Shown here: one piece after another, positions 1 to 8,658 of the stretch | How positions within the stretch are numbered: the first letter of the stretch is position 1 | Layout of the letters: each line of letters opens with the position of its first letter | DNA from: Spartobacteria bacterium | GTDB lineage: Bacteria; Verrucomicrobiota; Kiritimatiellia; RZYC01 | Length of the DNA: 39,972 nucleotides | Direction: 5' to 3' | Assembly: GCA_009929845.1 (NCBI GenBank) | Contig: RZZM01000007.1 | Span: forward strand, 1-39,972 | Translations under genes and position numbers: made by a program | The notes under the pieces: generated by a model | Told to the model about the DNA's origin: nothing | The model's database searches: none | Seen by the model: only the letters and a program-made list of their open reading frames with translations

Positions 1-27
1 CACGCGGGTTCCGCTCTTTTGAAAATT

Positions 28-92
28 ACAGAATTTCCATTCTGTTCTTCTGCGGCAAATTGAGCATGCTTCCATGAAATTTGCAGAAGAAC
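28..92. other. Nested inverted repeats beyond the flagellin stop
   Basis: Two overlapping perfect dyads. ACAGAAT/ATTCTGT (28-34 and 39-45) has a 4-nt loop. GTTCTTCTGC/GCAGAAGAAC (44-53 and 83-92) has a 29-nt spacer. A third dyad, ATTTTCCG/CGGAAAAT (167-174 and 190-197), is closer to the flagellin stop at 232. None is followed by a clear U-run on the flagellin strand, so a terminator role is only possible. The rest of 1-231 shows no gene. Confidence 0.35.
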
Positions 93-231
93 CAAAAAAC
101 GCCCGATTTTCACCAAAAATTGCCCCTGAAAAGCGCTAAAAGGGTTATTTAGAAGTGTCTGGTTTTATTTTCCGGGCGCGGTCTCTCTTCGGAAAATGAT
201 AGTGTGAGGGGCAGGAGCCGGGCGAGGGATT

Positions 232-3200
232 TTACTGGACCAGATCGAGCACACTTGAGGCTATGGCGTTGGCCTGGGCCAGGATGGCGGCGGCTATTTC
301 CGATAGAATCTTGAACTTGGCGTAGCGGGTTGTTTCGAACGCGACATCAACGTCCCGTATGCGGCTTTCGGTGTGGCGAATGTTCTCTTCATAGTTTCGC
401 AATCCGCCCAGGGTCTGTTCCATGCGGTTGAGTTCCGCGCCCACCATGGCGCACAGCGAGCTTAGATGGTCGGTGCCTACACCGATTTTCCCCACCGCGC
501 GCTGGGCCTGCGCCTGTTCGCCGATCGTTATTTCCTGGGGATTGATCAAGCTGGCCCAGGTCACCGCCACAGGCAGCGAACCCAGCAGCGTCATGTTCAC
601 CGACCCGTAGCGGTAGGTCATGACCGACCCGATCACTTTGTAGTAATCGGACTCCAGCACAATCTCCTGTTCCCGAAACACCTGGTTGCTGTCCGGCCCA
701 ACCTGAAGCGTTACCGCCCCGGTGTGAATATCCGTGAAATCCGCGATACCCGGCGAGGCGGGAAGGTGCTCTTCATTGCTCCAGGTAAAGATGTCGCCGG
801 TACTGTAACTGCCGTTCGCGGGCGCGTGAATGGTCAGCGAGAACCCATCAAGCCCTTCGATATTGGACAGCGTCCCCCCCTCGTCGGGCGCGGCGCTGAT
901 CGTTCCGGCAACCTGCGGATTGCTCATGTTGACCACGGTCCATACATGCGCGGAGGCGTCGTAAATGGCCTGCCAGGTCGAGGAAGAGACATGATAGCCG
1001 TCCCCCTGCACCGTGGCGGAGGTCGATGTGGCCGGGGTGGCGGCAGGTTCATAGCGCCCGTTACGGATGACCGGGGGAATGTGGGCCTGGTTCGACCAGA
1101 TGAAGCGGTCGCCGGTGTCGTACGCTCCGCTCGTTGGCGCGCCTATCGAGAAACGGAAACCGTTGGCCCCTTCCAGGTCGATGCCGCCCCCTTGCAGGGG
1201 GGAGGCGCTGATGGTCCCCTCGACCGTGCCGGTGGTCAGATTTCGAATGGTCCACGCGCGGGCTACCGCATCGTAGACGGCGTCCCACCCGGCGGTGGTC
1301 ACACTGGTGCCGTCCCCGCGATGCGCCGTCGTCGCACTCCCCACCGAAGGGGAGATGTTATCCTGCAAGGTCACGGAACCCGTGCCCGGATCCACATGCC
1401 GGACATTCACCCAATTATACCGGTCGCCCGAATTATACAATCCGCTCGTGGGCGCGCCGAGGGTGAACCGGAAGCCATTCGGACCTTCCAGGTCAATACT
1501 TCCTCCGGCATTGGGCGCGGCGGAGATGCTGCCTACAACGGTCCCGGTGCTGACATTACGGATAGCCCATTGTTCGGTCACCGCGTTGTATCGGGCCTGC
1601 CAGCTCGCGGTACTGATGGCGGAGCCGTCGCCCAGCATCACGCTGCCGGCGGAGGCCACGGTGGGCGTGGTGCTGTCTATGAGTGTAGCCGCCCCGGCCG
1701 CCGCGGTCACATGGGCGGTGTTGTGCCATTCAAACCGGTCGCCGGTCGTATAGTAGCCGACCGTGGGCGCGTCAATGGTGAGTTGAAACCCGTTCGCGCC
1801 CTCGAGGTTGATCACGCCACCGACATTGGGCGCGGCCGTGAGCGTATCCACCACCGTTCCCAGGGTTTCATTGCGAAGGGTCCACTGCCGCGAAACGGCG
1901 TCATAGGTGGCGCTCCAATCGGCTGAGGTGATCCAATCCCCGTTTCCTGACTGCGCGGTCGAACAACTCCCGACCGTGGCGGTGGAATCGTCGGTGAGTA
2001 ATGGGGATCCGAACGCAGGGTCAGTGTGCGCCGTAGTTGACCAAGTCAGTTCATCGCCGGTGTCGTAGGTTCCAAACGACGGCGCCTGGATGGTATATCG
2101 GAATCCATTGGCCCCCTCCAAGTCAATCGACCCGCCGCTGTCCGGGGCAGCGGCCACGGTGCCCACATCGGTGCCCGTCGTCAGGTTCCGCACGGTCCAC
2201 AGTTCACTGACGGCGTCATAGGTGGCACTCCAGTCGGCCGTTGAAATAGCGGCGCCATCTCCCAACTGCATCGACGTACCGCTGCCCCCTGTCGCCAATC
2301 CGGCGTCTGTAAATGTCGAGGGCCCACGCACAGGCGCCACATAACCCGCGTTGCTCCAGGTGTACCGGTCCCCCATCGTGTACTGGGTGCCGGCGGTGGG
2401 CGCGTTAATGGCCAACTGAAAGCCATTGACGCCCTCGAGGTTGACCACACCACCGGTGTCGGGGGCAGCGGAGACCGTACCTACGTCGACCCCGAGGGTC
2501 TCGTTCCGGACCACCCATTGTTGGCTCACCGAATTATACAGGGCGCTCCAGTCCGTCGTGCTGACCCCGGACCCATTTCCCCGATGACTGAGTGAGGCAC
2601 TGCCCGTGGTTTGCGCGTCGCTGTTCACAAACGACGTGGGGCCGCGTACAGGGGGAATATACGTTTGATTGGTCCACGCGAAACGGTCACCATGTGTATA
2701 CTGCCCAAACGCCGGCGCGTTGATTGTCAGGGAAAATCCATTGGGCCCCTGGATATTGTTCAAGGCGCCCCCGGCATCCGGTAACGCGGTAATGGTACCG
2801 AAATCGGTCGCGGTGGTCTCGTTGCGCACCACCCATTGATGGGTCAGCGCGTTATAGGTGGCGCTCCAGTTGTCGGATGTAATCCCTGATCCGTCGCCTT
2901 GACGCAGCGGCGAGGCGGTTGCCGAGGTCGCGCCGCGCACATCGATCAGGCCGGCGCCTCCCAGCACAGGGGCCACATACCCCTGGTTGTTCCAGGTAAA
3001 TTGGTCCCCCATGGTATATTCCGTGCCACCCGTTGGCGCGTTGATAACAAAATTGAACCCATTCGCGCCCTGGATAAGATTCATTGAACCACCCTCGTTC
3101 GGCGCGGCCGCGATGGTCCCGATATCCGTGCCGGCGCTTACATTGCGCAGGGTCCACAGTTCGGTATCGGAATTATATGTGGCGCGCCATGCGTGCGTAG

Positions 3201-4356
3201 TCAGCCCCATACCGTCCCCCAGCATGGTTGCCGACGCGGTTCCGCTGGTGGCCCCGGAAGAATCCTGGAGGACAGGACCGCCCATGACGGGAAGGATGTA
3301 GGCCGTATTGCTCCATCGCAGGCGATCGCCCGTCGCATACGAACCGGCGGTCGGTGTCTGAATCGTCAGGCGAAACCCGTTAACGCCCTCCAGGTCAATG
3401 CTTCCGCCCTGTTCCGGGCCCGCCGACACCGTACCGACATCGACACCGGTGGTTTCGTTGCGTATCGTCCACTGCTCGGCAACCGCGTCATAGGTGGCGA
3501 CCCAGTCGGAAGTGGAAACCCCGGAACCGGTACCGAGCATTTCAGTCGGACCGCCTGTCGTTGTGGCATGGCGGTTGGCAAACGACATCCCCACCCCCAT
3601 CACGGGATTGGTGTACGGCACGTTCGTCCAGGTAAACTCATCCCCCGTACAAAAAGAGCCCTTGGCGGGTGGATCGAACCAGAACCGGAATCCGCTGGGC
3701 CCCTCCAGGTCAATCGTCCCTCCCTGCCCCGGGGCCGCATTGATATATCCCTCCACGGTCTGTGTCGTCACATTGAGAACCGTCCACAGCTCGGCCTCGG
3801 CGTTGTAGGTCGCCCGCCAGGTTGAAGCGCTTATCCCGGAGCCGTCATGACTCTGGTTGGCCACATAGCCCCGTGTGCGTGTGGGGAATCCCTCCACCAG
3901 GTCATTCGCCATGGTGGGGACCCCCGTGCCGCCCCGGAACAGGTACAGGCCGTTGAATTTTCCCGCTGCGGTATTGCCGCTGGTTATCCGCTGAATCTCT
4001 TTTTGCATCTGGACAAATTCCCGCTGCAAATTCATGCGGTCGACATCACTTTTTGTCCCGTCATTGGCCATGACGGCCAGCTCGCCCATCCGATGCATCA
4101 TATCCTGCATTTTCTGGAGCCAGCTATCCACCGTCTGCAAATAATTGATCTTGTTTTCCACGTTGGAAGCCGCCGCCGCTGAATTACGGTACTGAACCCG
4201 CAGGCGCTCGCTGATTGCCAGCCCGCCCGGATCATCCCCGGCACGATTGATCCGCAACCCCGATGAAAGCTTGCTCATGGATGCGCGCAGCTCGGATATA
4301 TTCCGGCTGTAATTCCGAAATACCATCATAGCCGCACTGTTTGTATATATACGCAT
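232..4356 (-). CDS. fliC: Giant flagellin with ten tandem central repeats
   Basis: Filament subunit of the flagellum, about 1374 aa against roughly 270-500 for ordinary flagellins. Residues 1-165 are a classic flagellin D0/D1 start (motifs KLSSGLRINRAGDDPGGLAISE and VNTLADY-like helices are recognisable). The last ~90 residues are the matching C-terminal helices (RIRDVDVAFET, ILAQANA). Between them lie ten repeats of ~105 residues, each with W-x-A-x-Y, a Q/LW-x-(I/V)RN core, an EG-x-NGF strand and a TGDxFxW-x-N strand. The ATG at 4356 gives the usual MRI(Y/N)TN start; a GTG at 4371 in the same frame would add five residues. No other flagellar gene is nearby, and a sigma-54-type promoter lies upstream. 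The identity as flagellin is secure from the ends; the function of the repeat region is unknown, probably an outward-facing surface array. Confidence 0.93.
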   Translation of the reverse strand: MRIYTNSAAMMVFRNYSRNISELRASMSKLSSGLRINRAGDDPGGLAISERLRVQYRNSAAAASNVENKINYLQTVDSWLQKMQDMMHRMGELAVMANDGTKSDVDRMNLQREFVQMQKEIQRITSGNTAAGKFNGLYLFRGGTGVPTMANDLVEGFPTRTRGYVANQSHDGSGISASTWRATYNAEAELWTVLNVTTQTVEGYINAAPGQGGTIDLEGPSGFRFWFDPPAKGSFCTGDEFTWTNVPYTNPVMGVGMSFANRHATTTGGPTEMLGTGSGVSTSDWVATYDAVAEQWTIRNETTGVDVGTVSAGPEQGGSIDLEGVNGFRLTIQTPTAGSYATGDRLRWSNTAYILPVMGGPVLQDSSGATSGTASATMLGDGMGLTTHAWRATYNSDTELWTLRNVSAGTDIGTIAAAPNEGGSMNLIQGANGFNFVINAPTGGTEYTMGDQFTWNNQGYVAPVLGGAGLIDVRGATSATASPLRQGDGSGITSDNWSATYNALTHQWVVRNETTATDFGTITALPDAGGALNNIQGPNGFSLTINAPAFGQYTHGDRFAWTNQTYIPPVRGPTSFVNSDAQTTGSASLSHRGNGSGVSTTDWSALYNSVSQQWVVRNETLGVDVGTVSAAPDTGGVVNLEGVNGFQLAINAPTAGTQYTMGDRYTWSNAGYVAPVRGPSTFTDAGLATGGSGTSMQLGDGAAISTADWSATYDAVSELWTVRNLTTGTDVGTVAAAPDSGGSIDLEGANGFRYTIQAPSFGTYDTGDELTWSTTAHTDPAFGSPLLTDDSTATVGSCSTAQSGNGDWITSADWSATYDAVSRQWTLRNETLGTVVDTLTAAPNVGGVINLEGANGFQLTIDAPTVGYYTTGDRFEWHNTAHVTAAAGAATLIDSTTPTVASAGSVMLGDGSAISTASWQARYNAVTEQWAIRNVSTGTVVGSISAAPNAGGSIDLEGPNGFRFTLGAPTSGLYNSGDRYNWVNVRHVDPGTGSVTLQDNISPSVGSATTAHRGDGTSVTTAGWDAVYDAVARAWTIRNLTTGTVEGTISASPLQGGGIDLEGANGFRFSIGAPTSGAYDTGDRFIWSNQAHIPPVIRNGRYEPAATPATSTSATVQGDGYHVSSSTWQAIYDASAHVWTVVNMSNPQVAGTISAAPDEGGTLSNIEGLDGFSLTIHAPANGSYSTGDIFTWSNEEHLPASPGIADFTDIHTGAVTLQVGPDSNQVFREQEIVLESDYYKVIGSVMTYRYGSVNMTLLGSLPVAVTWASLINPQEITIGEQAQAQRAVGKIGVGTDHLSSLCAMVGAELNRMEQTLGGLRNYEENIRHTESRIRDVDVAFETTRYAKFKILSEIAAAILAQANAIASSVLDLVQ
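700..3860 (-). repeat. Ten tandem ~315-320 bp coding repeats in flagellin
   Basis: The codons for the W-x-A-x-Y motif recur near 3808, 3489, 3175, 2853, 2534, 2218, 1903, 1588, 1273 and 960, a period of about 315-320 bp (105-107 residues). The repeats are similar in protein but clearly diverged in DNA, so the array is old and held by selection on the protein rather than freshly expanded. Each unit keeps three tryptophans, unusual for flagellins, which tend to be Trp-poor. The outermost boundaries are approximate. Confidence 0.9.
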
Positions 4357-4474
4357 GGCGAAATCCAGCACAAACGCGCAAAATGTGCCCGCCTAGCCGT
4401 TCTTACCGCATTTTTTTCTTACATTGGGCGCAATCTCATAAAAATCACGCCACAACACCGTCAAGAACGCGCGA

Positions 4475-4490
4475 AGCAATTCACATGCCA
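4475..4490 (-). promoter_or_regulatory. Sigma-54 (RpoN) promoter of the flagellin gene
   Basis: On the minus strand the site reads TGGCATGTGAATTGCT. It matches the RpoN consensus TGGCACG-N4-TTGCW at every conserved position except one C-to-T change, with exactly ten bases between the -24 GG and the -12 GC. Transcription would start near 4464 and leave a leader of about 108 nt. RpoN control of late flagellar genes is well established in several phyla. The rest of 4357-4645 shows no gene. Confidence 0.65.
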
Positions 4491-4524
4491 TTCTTGTAAC
4501 TTCTCAATACCCCCTTTTTAAAAC

Positions 4525-4562
4525 GAGTCGCGGAAGATCGCGGATGAACACGGATTGTGCGA
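4525..4562. repeat. Dispersed intergenic word repeat (CGGATGAACACGGATT type)
   Basis: Short degenerate iterations of a GCGGATGAACACGGATT-like word lie between acs and flagellin. Related word-like strings occur in other gaps of this window (17755-17795, 19755-19802, 23262-23296, 24765-24802, 32838-32925, 39862-39930). There is no coding potential, and the function is unknown. Confidence 0.4.
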
Positions 4563-4645
4563 GGTCGAAATCTTCTTGTGTGAGAATGGCGTGAATGAAT
4601 TAAATGATAAGTACATGATCCCGCATACCGTGCCGCAGGCTATGC

Positions 4646-6958
4646 TTACTCGCCGCTGAGACGTTCCAGGACGCCGAAATCTTCCAGGGTGGTCAAATCG
4701 CCGATGATTTCCGTGCCGGCGGCGACCTGTTTGAGCAGGCGGCGCATGATTTTTCCGGAACGTGTTTTTGGCAAGGACTCCGCGAAGCGTATTTCGTCGG
4801 GACGGGTGACCGGGCCCATTTCGTTGACGACATGTCTTTTGAGTTCTTCGCGCAGTTCCGGGCTGGGGGAATGGCCTTTTTTGAGGGTCACAAAGGCTAC
4901 GAGGCAAGACCCCTTGACATCGTCCGCGCGTCCGACCACCGCCGCCTCGGCGACAGTGGGATGACTGACCAGCGCGCTTTCAACCTCGGCGGTGCCGATC
5001 CGGTGCCCCGAAACATTGATCACGTCATCAATACGCCCCATGATCCAGAAATACCCGTCCTTGTCGTACCGGGCGCCATCGCCGGTAAAATACAACCCCG
5101 GAAATTCCTTCCAGTAGGTCCAGAGGTACCGGTCGGGATCGCCCCATACCCCCCGCAGCATGCTGGGCCAGGGCGCGCGGATTATCAGCTTGCCCCCGGA
5201 ACCCGCGGGCGTCACATCGCCCTGGTCACTGACTACTTCAGGCTGCACCCCAAAGAGCGGTTTGCCCGCGGCGCCGGGTTTGGTGTCCATGGCACCCGGC
5301 AGGGTGGATATCATGATGGCGCCGGTCTCGGTCTGCCACCAGGTGTCCACCACCGGGCAACGACCGCCGCCAATGACATCATGGTACCACAGCCATGCCT
5401 GCGGGTTGATCGGTTCACCCACCGTGCCCAACAGGCGCAGCGACGTAAGATCATGCCGGGCGGGCCATTCATCACCCCACTGCATAAAGGCCCGGATAGC
5501 GGTCGGCGCAGTGTAGAGTGTGGTGATGCCATATTTTTCAATCATGGCCCAGAAGCGGTCCGCTTCGGGATAATTGGGAGCCCCTTCATACATAAAGATG
5601 GTGGTCCCGTTTGCCAGCGGGCCATAGACCACGTAACTGTGGCCGGTGATCCATCCGACATCGGCGGTACACCAGAAAATATCCGTATCCTTCAGGTCAA
5701 AAATCAACTGATGGCTCAGTTTGCAGCCCAACAGGTAGCCGGCCGTGGTGTGCATGATGCCCTTGGGCTTGCCGGTGGAGCCGCTGGTGTACAGGATGAA
5801 GAGCAGGTCTTCACTGTCCATGGATTCAGGCGGGCACTCCGCGGCGACATGCTCCAGTTCCCGATGCCACCAGACATCACGACCCTCATGGATATGCACA
5901 TCCAACCCGGTCCGGTGCAGCACAATGACCTTTTGCACCGTGGCGCTGAGGCATTGCCCCTGTTCGCCTTTCAAGGTCAATGCTTCATCGACATTCTTCT
6001 TGAGCTGTACAATGGCCCCCTTCCGGAAACAGCCGTCGGCGGTAATGATCAGGCGCGCGCCGCAGTCGTGGATGCGATCGGCAATGGAGGCGGCGCTGAA
6101 CCCGCCGAACACCACGGAATGGACCGCCCCCACACGGGCGCAGGCCAGCATGGCGATCGCCGCTTCCGGGACCATCGGCATATAGATAATCACGCGGTCA
6201 TTGCGCCCCACCCCGTTGCGCCGAAGCACATTGGCAAACCGGCAAACCTCCCGGTGAAGCTGCCGATAGGTCAACACCCGCGTCTCGCCGGGATGCAGGG
6301 CGGAGCAGGGTTCTCCTTCCCAGATGATGGCCGCTTTATTCGCAACCGCGCTATCGAGGTGTTTATCCAGGCAGTTGACGCTGACATTCAGTTTGCCGTC
6401 CGGGAACCACGCCGCGTACGGACACTGCCAATCCAACACCTTCTCGAACGGCTTGTCCCAAACGAGGTGCGCGCGCGCCTGTTCCGCCCAGAACGCATCC
6501 CGGTCCGTAGTGGAACGTGCGTAGTTTTCCTCGTAGTCCGCCAATGTATTCACACGGGCGTTTGCGACAAAGTCCGGCGGCGACACAATCACACGGGACT
6601 CGTGCATGACACTCTCGATGGCCGATCCATGGTCCTGCAAAAACATGTCCAACCCCGATGTACGGAAAAGCTCCTTCACAAACGGATTGCTGTGGAGGAC
6701 AGCAAAATGCCCGGCAGGCAGTTTCTTAGCCGTCACCAGGACAATGCGCATAAAGACCGAGGAGACAAAATCCGCTTCCTTCAAATCAAAAAAGACGCGC
6801 AGGGAGGACGGCAGTTTGGCGGGGGCCTCTGGCCCAAACTCTCGCGACAAAAAAACATCCAGCTCATTGGCCATTTCAGCGCAATTGGAACTGCGCAGCT
6901 CGCCCTTGAATGCGCAGGTCAACTCCTGCTTACCTTCTTCATAGCGGATATCCAGCAT
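4646..6958 (-). CDS. acs: Acetyl-CoA synthetase with N-terminal STAS domain
   Basis: AMP-forming acetyl-CoA synthetase: acetate + ATP + CoA to acetyl-CoA. The 770-aa protein has about 115 extra residues in front of an otherwise normal Acs. That extension reads as a STAS (anti-sigma-factor-antagonist-like) domain: beta strands, a hydrophobic FFDLKEADF strand, a VSSVFMR segment at ~65-71 where STAS proteins carry the phosphorylatable Ser, then [15 protein letters not shown]. The Acs part shows the P-loop-like [11 protein letters not shown] (~390-400), [26 protein letters not shown] and [16 protein letters not shown]. It also has the C-terminal [12 protein letters not shown], whose Lys (~736) is the known acetylation switch. 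The start at 6958 is chosen for its GAGAGG ribosome-binding site; an upstream in-frame start at 7039 lies inside the promoter. Enzyme identity is very secure; the regulatory role of STAS is inferred. Confidence 0.95.
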   Translation of the reverse strand: MLDIRYEEGKQELTCAFKGELRSSNCAEMANELDVFLSREFGPEAPAKLPSSLRVFFDLKEADFVSSVFMRIVLVTAKKLPAGHFAVLHSNPFVKELFRTSGLDMFLQDHGSAIESVMHESRVIVSPPDFVANARVNTLADYEENYARSTTDRDAFWAEQARAHLVWDKPFEKVLDWQCPYAAWFPDGKLNVSVNCLDKHLDSAVANKAAIIWEGEPCSALHPGETRVLTYRQLHREVCRFANVLRRNGVGRNDRVIIYMPMVPEAAIAMLACARVGAVHSVVFGGFSAASIADRIHDCGARLIITADGCFRKGAIVQLKKNVDEALTLKGEQGQCLSATVQKVIVLHRTGLDVHIHEGRDVWWHRELEHVAAECPPESMDSEDLLFILYTSGSTGKPKGIMHTTAGYLLGCKLSHQLIFDLKDTDIFWCTADVGWITGHSYVVYGPLANGTTIFMYEGAPNYPEADRFWAMIEKYGITTLYTAPTAIRAFMQWGDEWPARHDLTSLRLLGTVGEPINPQAWLWYHDVIGGGRCPVVDTWWQTETGAIMISTLPGAMDTKPGAAGKPLFGVQPEVVSDQGDVTPAGSGGKLIIRAPWPSMLRGVWGDPDRYLWTYWKEFPGLYFTGDGARYDKDGYFWIMGRIDDVINVSGHRIGTAEVESALVSHPTVAEAAVVGRADDVKGSCLVAFVTLKKGHSPSPELREELKRHVVNEMGPVTRPDEIRFAESLPKTRSGKIMRRLLKQVAAGTEIIGDLTTLEDFGVLERLSGE

Positions 6959-6985
6959 TACACAACCTCTCTCTGTCGAAAGCGC

Positions 6986-7014
6986 AATATAACGAGGGAA
7001 GGGGCGACGGGCAA
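6986..7014 (-). promoter_or_regulatory. Sigma-70-type promoter of acs
   Basis: Minus strand TTGCCC (7009-7014), 17-bp spacer, TATATT (6986-6991; 5 of 6 to TATAAT). The predicted start near 6979 gives a 21-nt leader holding the GAGAGG ribosome site of acs. A weaker RpoN-like word (GG-N10-GC, 7058-7073) lies upstream. Apart from these, 7015-7200 shows nothing convincing. Confidence 0.55.
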
Positions 7015-7200
7015 CAAAAAAGCGACCCCGGTCCAGCAAATTGCCGACAAGATCCCGGGCATGTGAACTTCCATGAGGTAAGGAGCGCTGCCCGTGCAGT
7101 ATATTTTTGTGCCGTGGTTGGAACGGCCGGTACCTTCAACCCGCTGCGGGGTGATGGGATCGGGGTCATGGTGTAGCGCGTTATAGGTACTCCCGCTTGC

Positions 7201-7530
7201 TCACGCCGCTGAGCGCAACATGATCAGCAGCATTTTGAAGGGGGTATCGATTGCCTGCACATCGTGGGGGATATTGGCGGGCATGATGATCATCTCCCCG
7301 GCTTTCACCGTGTGCGCCTGGCCGTCAATCACGAAGGCGCCCTGCCCTTCGACCACTTCCACTACGGCATCGAACGGCGACGTATGCTCGCTCAAGCCCT
7401 GTCCGGCATCGAACGAAAAGAGCGTGATGTTGCCGCTTTCCTTTTTGAGCAGGGTGCGGCTGACAACCGCGCCGGGGGAATAATCTACAAGCGTTTTAAG
7501 GTCCAATGCTTTTCCCTTGAGTTCGTCCAT
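7201..7530 (-). CDS. Small cupin-domain protein
   Basis: A 109-aa single-domain cupin. It shows both cupin motifs: SEHTSPFDAVVEVVEGQGAFVIDG, then AGEMIIMPANIPHDVQA with a conserved His. The reaction is unknown; single cupins of this size are often metal-binding enzymes or small-molecule sensors. The start at 7530 (MDELKG) sits 8 nt after AGGGAG. The alternative ATG at 7536 overlaps the stop of the upstream ferredoxin gene as ATGA but is only 2 nt from the ribosome site. Either way the gene is translationally coupled to the ferredoxin gene and shares its promoter. Confidence 0.85.
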   Translation of the reverse strand: MDELKGKALDLKTLVDYSPGAVVSRTLLKKESGNITLFSFDAGQGLSEHTSPFDAVVEVVEGQGAFVIDGQAHTVKAGEMIIMPANIPHDVQAIDTPFKMLLIMLRSAA

Positions 7531-7532
7531 GA

Positions 7533-8270
7533 TCATATCTCCCTGGTTTGAATGATATCGCCATTGATGGCGACGATGACTTCTTCGATGATCAGATCTT
7601 TACAACCGCTTAACTGCGCTGCCTGTTTGGCCATCATGGATAGCCCTCCGCAGCACGGCACTTCCATGCGCACGATGACGACTTTAGGGATGGCGTTGAC
7701 GCGCAGGATTTCGGCAAGTTTTTCAACATAGGGATCGGTGCGGTCCAGTTTCGGGCAGGCGATCACAATGGCGCGTCCGCGAATGAACCGCCAGTTCACA
7801 TCCGGCGAAGCCGACGGCGCACAGGTGCTCAGGACGACCAGTTCGCGGCCCTGGAAAAACGGAGCGTTCACCGGCACCAGATGCAACTGCGTCGGCCACT
7901 GCCGCAATTCGGATGGAATGACCTGGCCATTTGTATCCGCCCCGGATACCGGCCTGTTCGCCCTGCCGTCATCGTCGAGGAAGCGCATCTGTGAACCCGG
8001 ACACCCTCCCGTCCCGGGGGCCTTCTGCCCCAGGGTTGTAACATGGGCGTGGACGGCGGATTCATCGAATGTCGCCGCTTCACGTTCGATGATCTTCAGC
8101 GCGCCGGTTGGACACGCTCCGATACAGGCGCCCAGCCCGTCACAAAACACTTCATTCATCAGCTTCGCCTTGCCGTTGACAATCTGCAACGCGCCCTCTT
8201 CACACCCCGTGACACACGCCCCGCATCCGTCACACAACGCCTCATCTATTTCAATAATTTTCCGTTTCAT
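7533..8270 (-). CDS. 4Fe-4S ferredoxin with C-terminal Cys-rich domain (FrdX-like)
   Basis: A 245-aa iron-sulfur protein. The N-terminal part has a full CDGCGACVTGC cluster motif and a second CDGLGACIGACP motif in which the second Cys is Leu, which I recall as usual for this family. After a linker the C-terminal half has CPKLDRTDPYVEKL and MEVPCCGGL, giving further Cys ligands. It probably transfers electrons in the cytoplasm; the partner is unknown. I recall relatives listed beside hcp in nitrosative/anaerobic-stress regulons (frdX), which fits the FNR/HcpR-type site upstream. The ATG at 8270 gives the family-typical MKRKIIEID start; the in-frame ATG at 8291 adds seven residues. Confidence 0.85.
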   Translation of the reverse strand: MKRKIIEIDEALCDGCGACVTGCEEGALQIVNGKAKLMNEVFCDGLGACIGACPTGALKIIEREAATFDESAVHAHVTTLGQKAPGTGGCPGSQMRFLDDDGRANRPVSGADTNGQVIPSELRQWPTQLHLVPVNAPFFQGRELVVLSTCAPSASPDVNWRFIRGRAIVIACPKLDRTDPYVEKLAEILRVNAIPKVVIVRMEVPCCGGLSMMAKQAAQLSGCKDLIIEEVIVAINGDIIQTREI

Positions 8271-8322
8271 GATGTTTCCATGGGTTGTCATTTCGCGGAC
8301 ACCATGTCCTTACGTTAAACCC

Positions 8323-8365
8323 ATCATACAACACCCGCCAACACAATTCCTTGATCCCGGTCAAG
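8323..8365 (-). promoter_or_regulatory. FNR/HcpR-type operator and -10 box of ferredoxin-cupin operon
   Basis: CTTGATCCCGGTCAAG (8350-8365) is a near-perfect dyad of the CRP/FNR-family type (TTGAT-N4-GTCAA). A -10 box, TATGAT, lies at 8323-8328. Taking the start point 7 nt beyond it (8316), the dyad is centred at -41.5, exactly the class II activator position of FNR-like proteins. The site overlaps the stop codon of the nfeD remnant. Which member binds (FNR, DNR or HcpR) cannot be told from this window; no such regulator gene is present. Confidence 0.62.
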
Positions 8366-8658
8366 AATACATGAAAAAAGGCATTTCCTTGATACCGCCG
8401 ATGGAACTGAGGACGCCGGTGACCGTACGCTCACCGCCGCTGAAATAACGTATAAAGACCGGGCGGATGGCCCAAAAAACCACCAGGGATGTTATAGCGG
8501 AAGTCAGCAACTGGACCTTCAGCGAGGCACCCATCCAGGCAGAGACACCGGCGCTAAAACAGCCGAAACCGAAGCCGGCCACCACCAAGCCGGGGGGTGA
8601 AAATTTCCAGGATCAGCAGGCTGATCCCGGCGACGACCCCATAGTGGCAGAAACGCAT
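8361..8658 (-). pseudogene. NfeD-like membrane protein, frameshifted and truncated
   Basis: An ATG at 8658 with an excellent AGGAGG site opens a frame reading MRFCHYGVVAGISLLILEIFTP. A run of six G (8592-8597, C on the coding strand) then throws the frame off. Removing one base restores GLVVAGFGFG...QLLTSAITSLVVFWAIRPVF, a typical NfeD two-helix core followed by GERTVTGV. The product would be only ~98 aa and lacks the C-terminal OB-fold domain of NfeD proteins. The gene overlaps the end of uspA by 46 bp. It may be a true pseudogene, a slippage-switched gene or an assembly error in the homopolymer. Confidence 0.7.

Noticed and set aside
167-197. ATTTTCCG/CGGAAAAT hairpin as flagellin terminator
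   Set aside because: The stem is weak and is followed by A rather than U on the flagellin strand, so it is not a canonical intrinsic terminator.
466-1926. Long open frame (486 codons) on the plus strand inside the flagellin gene
   Set aside because: It is antisense to the flagellin repeats, is opened by their biased codon use, and matches no protein family.
4832-7066. 744-codon open frame opposite acs
   Set aside because: It is the shadow of the GC-rich acs gene, with a His/Gly/Pro-rich, domain-free translation. acs itself has all motifs and a promoter.
7058-7073. Second RpoN-like word upstream of acs
   Set aside because: It has the GG-N10-GC spacing but misses most other consensus bases, and a better sigma-70 promoter lies closer to acs.
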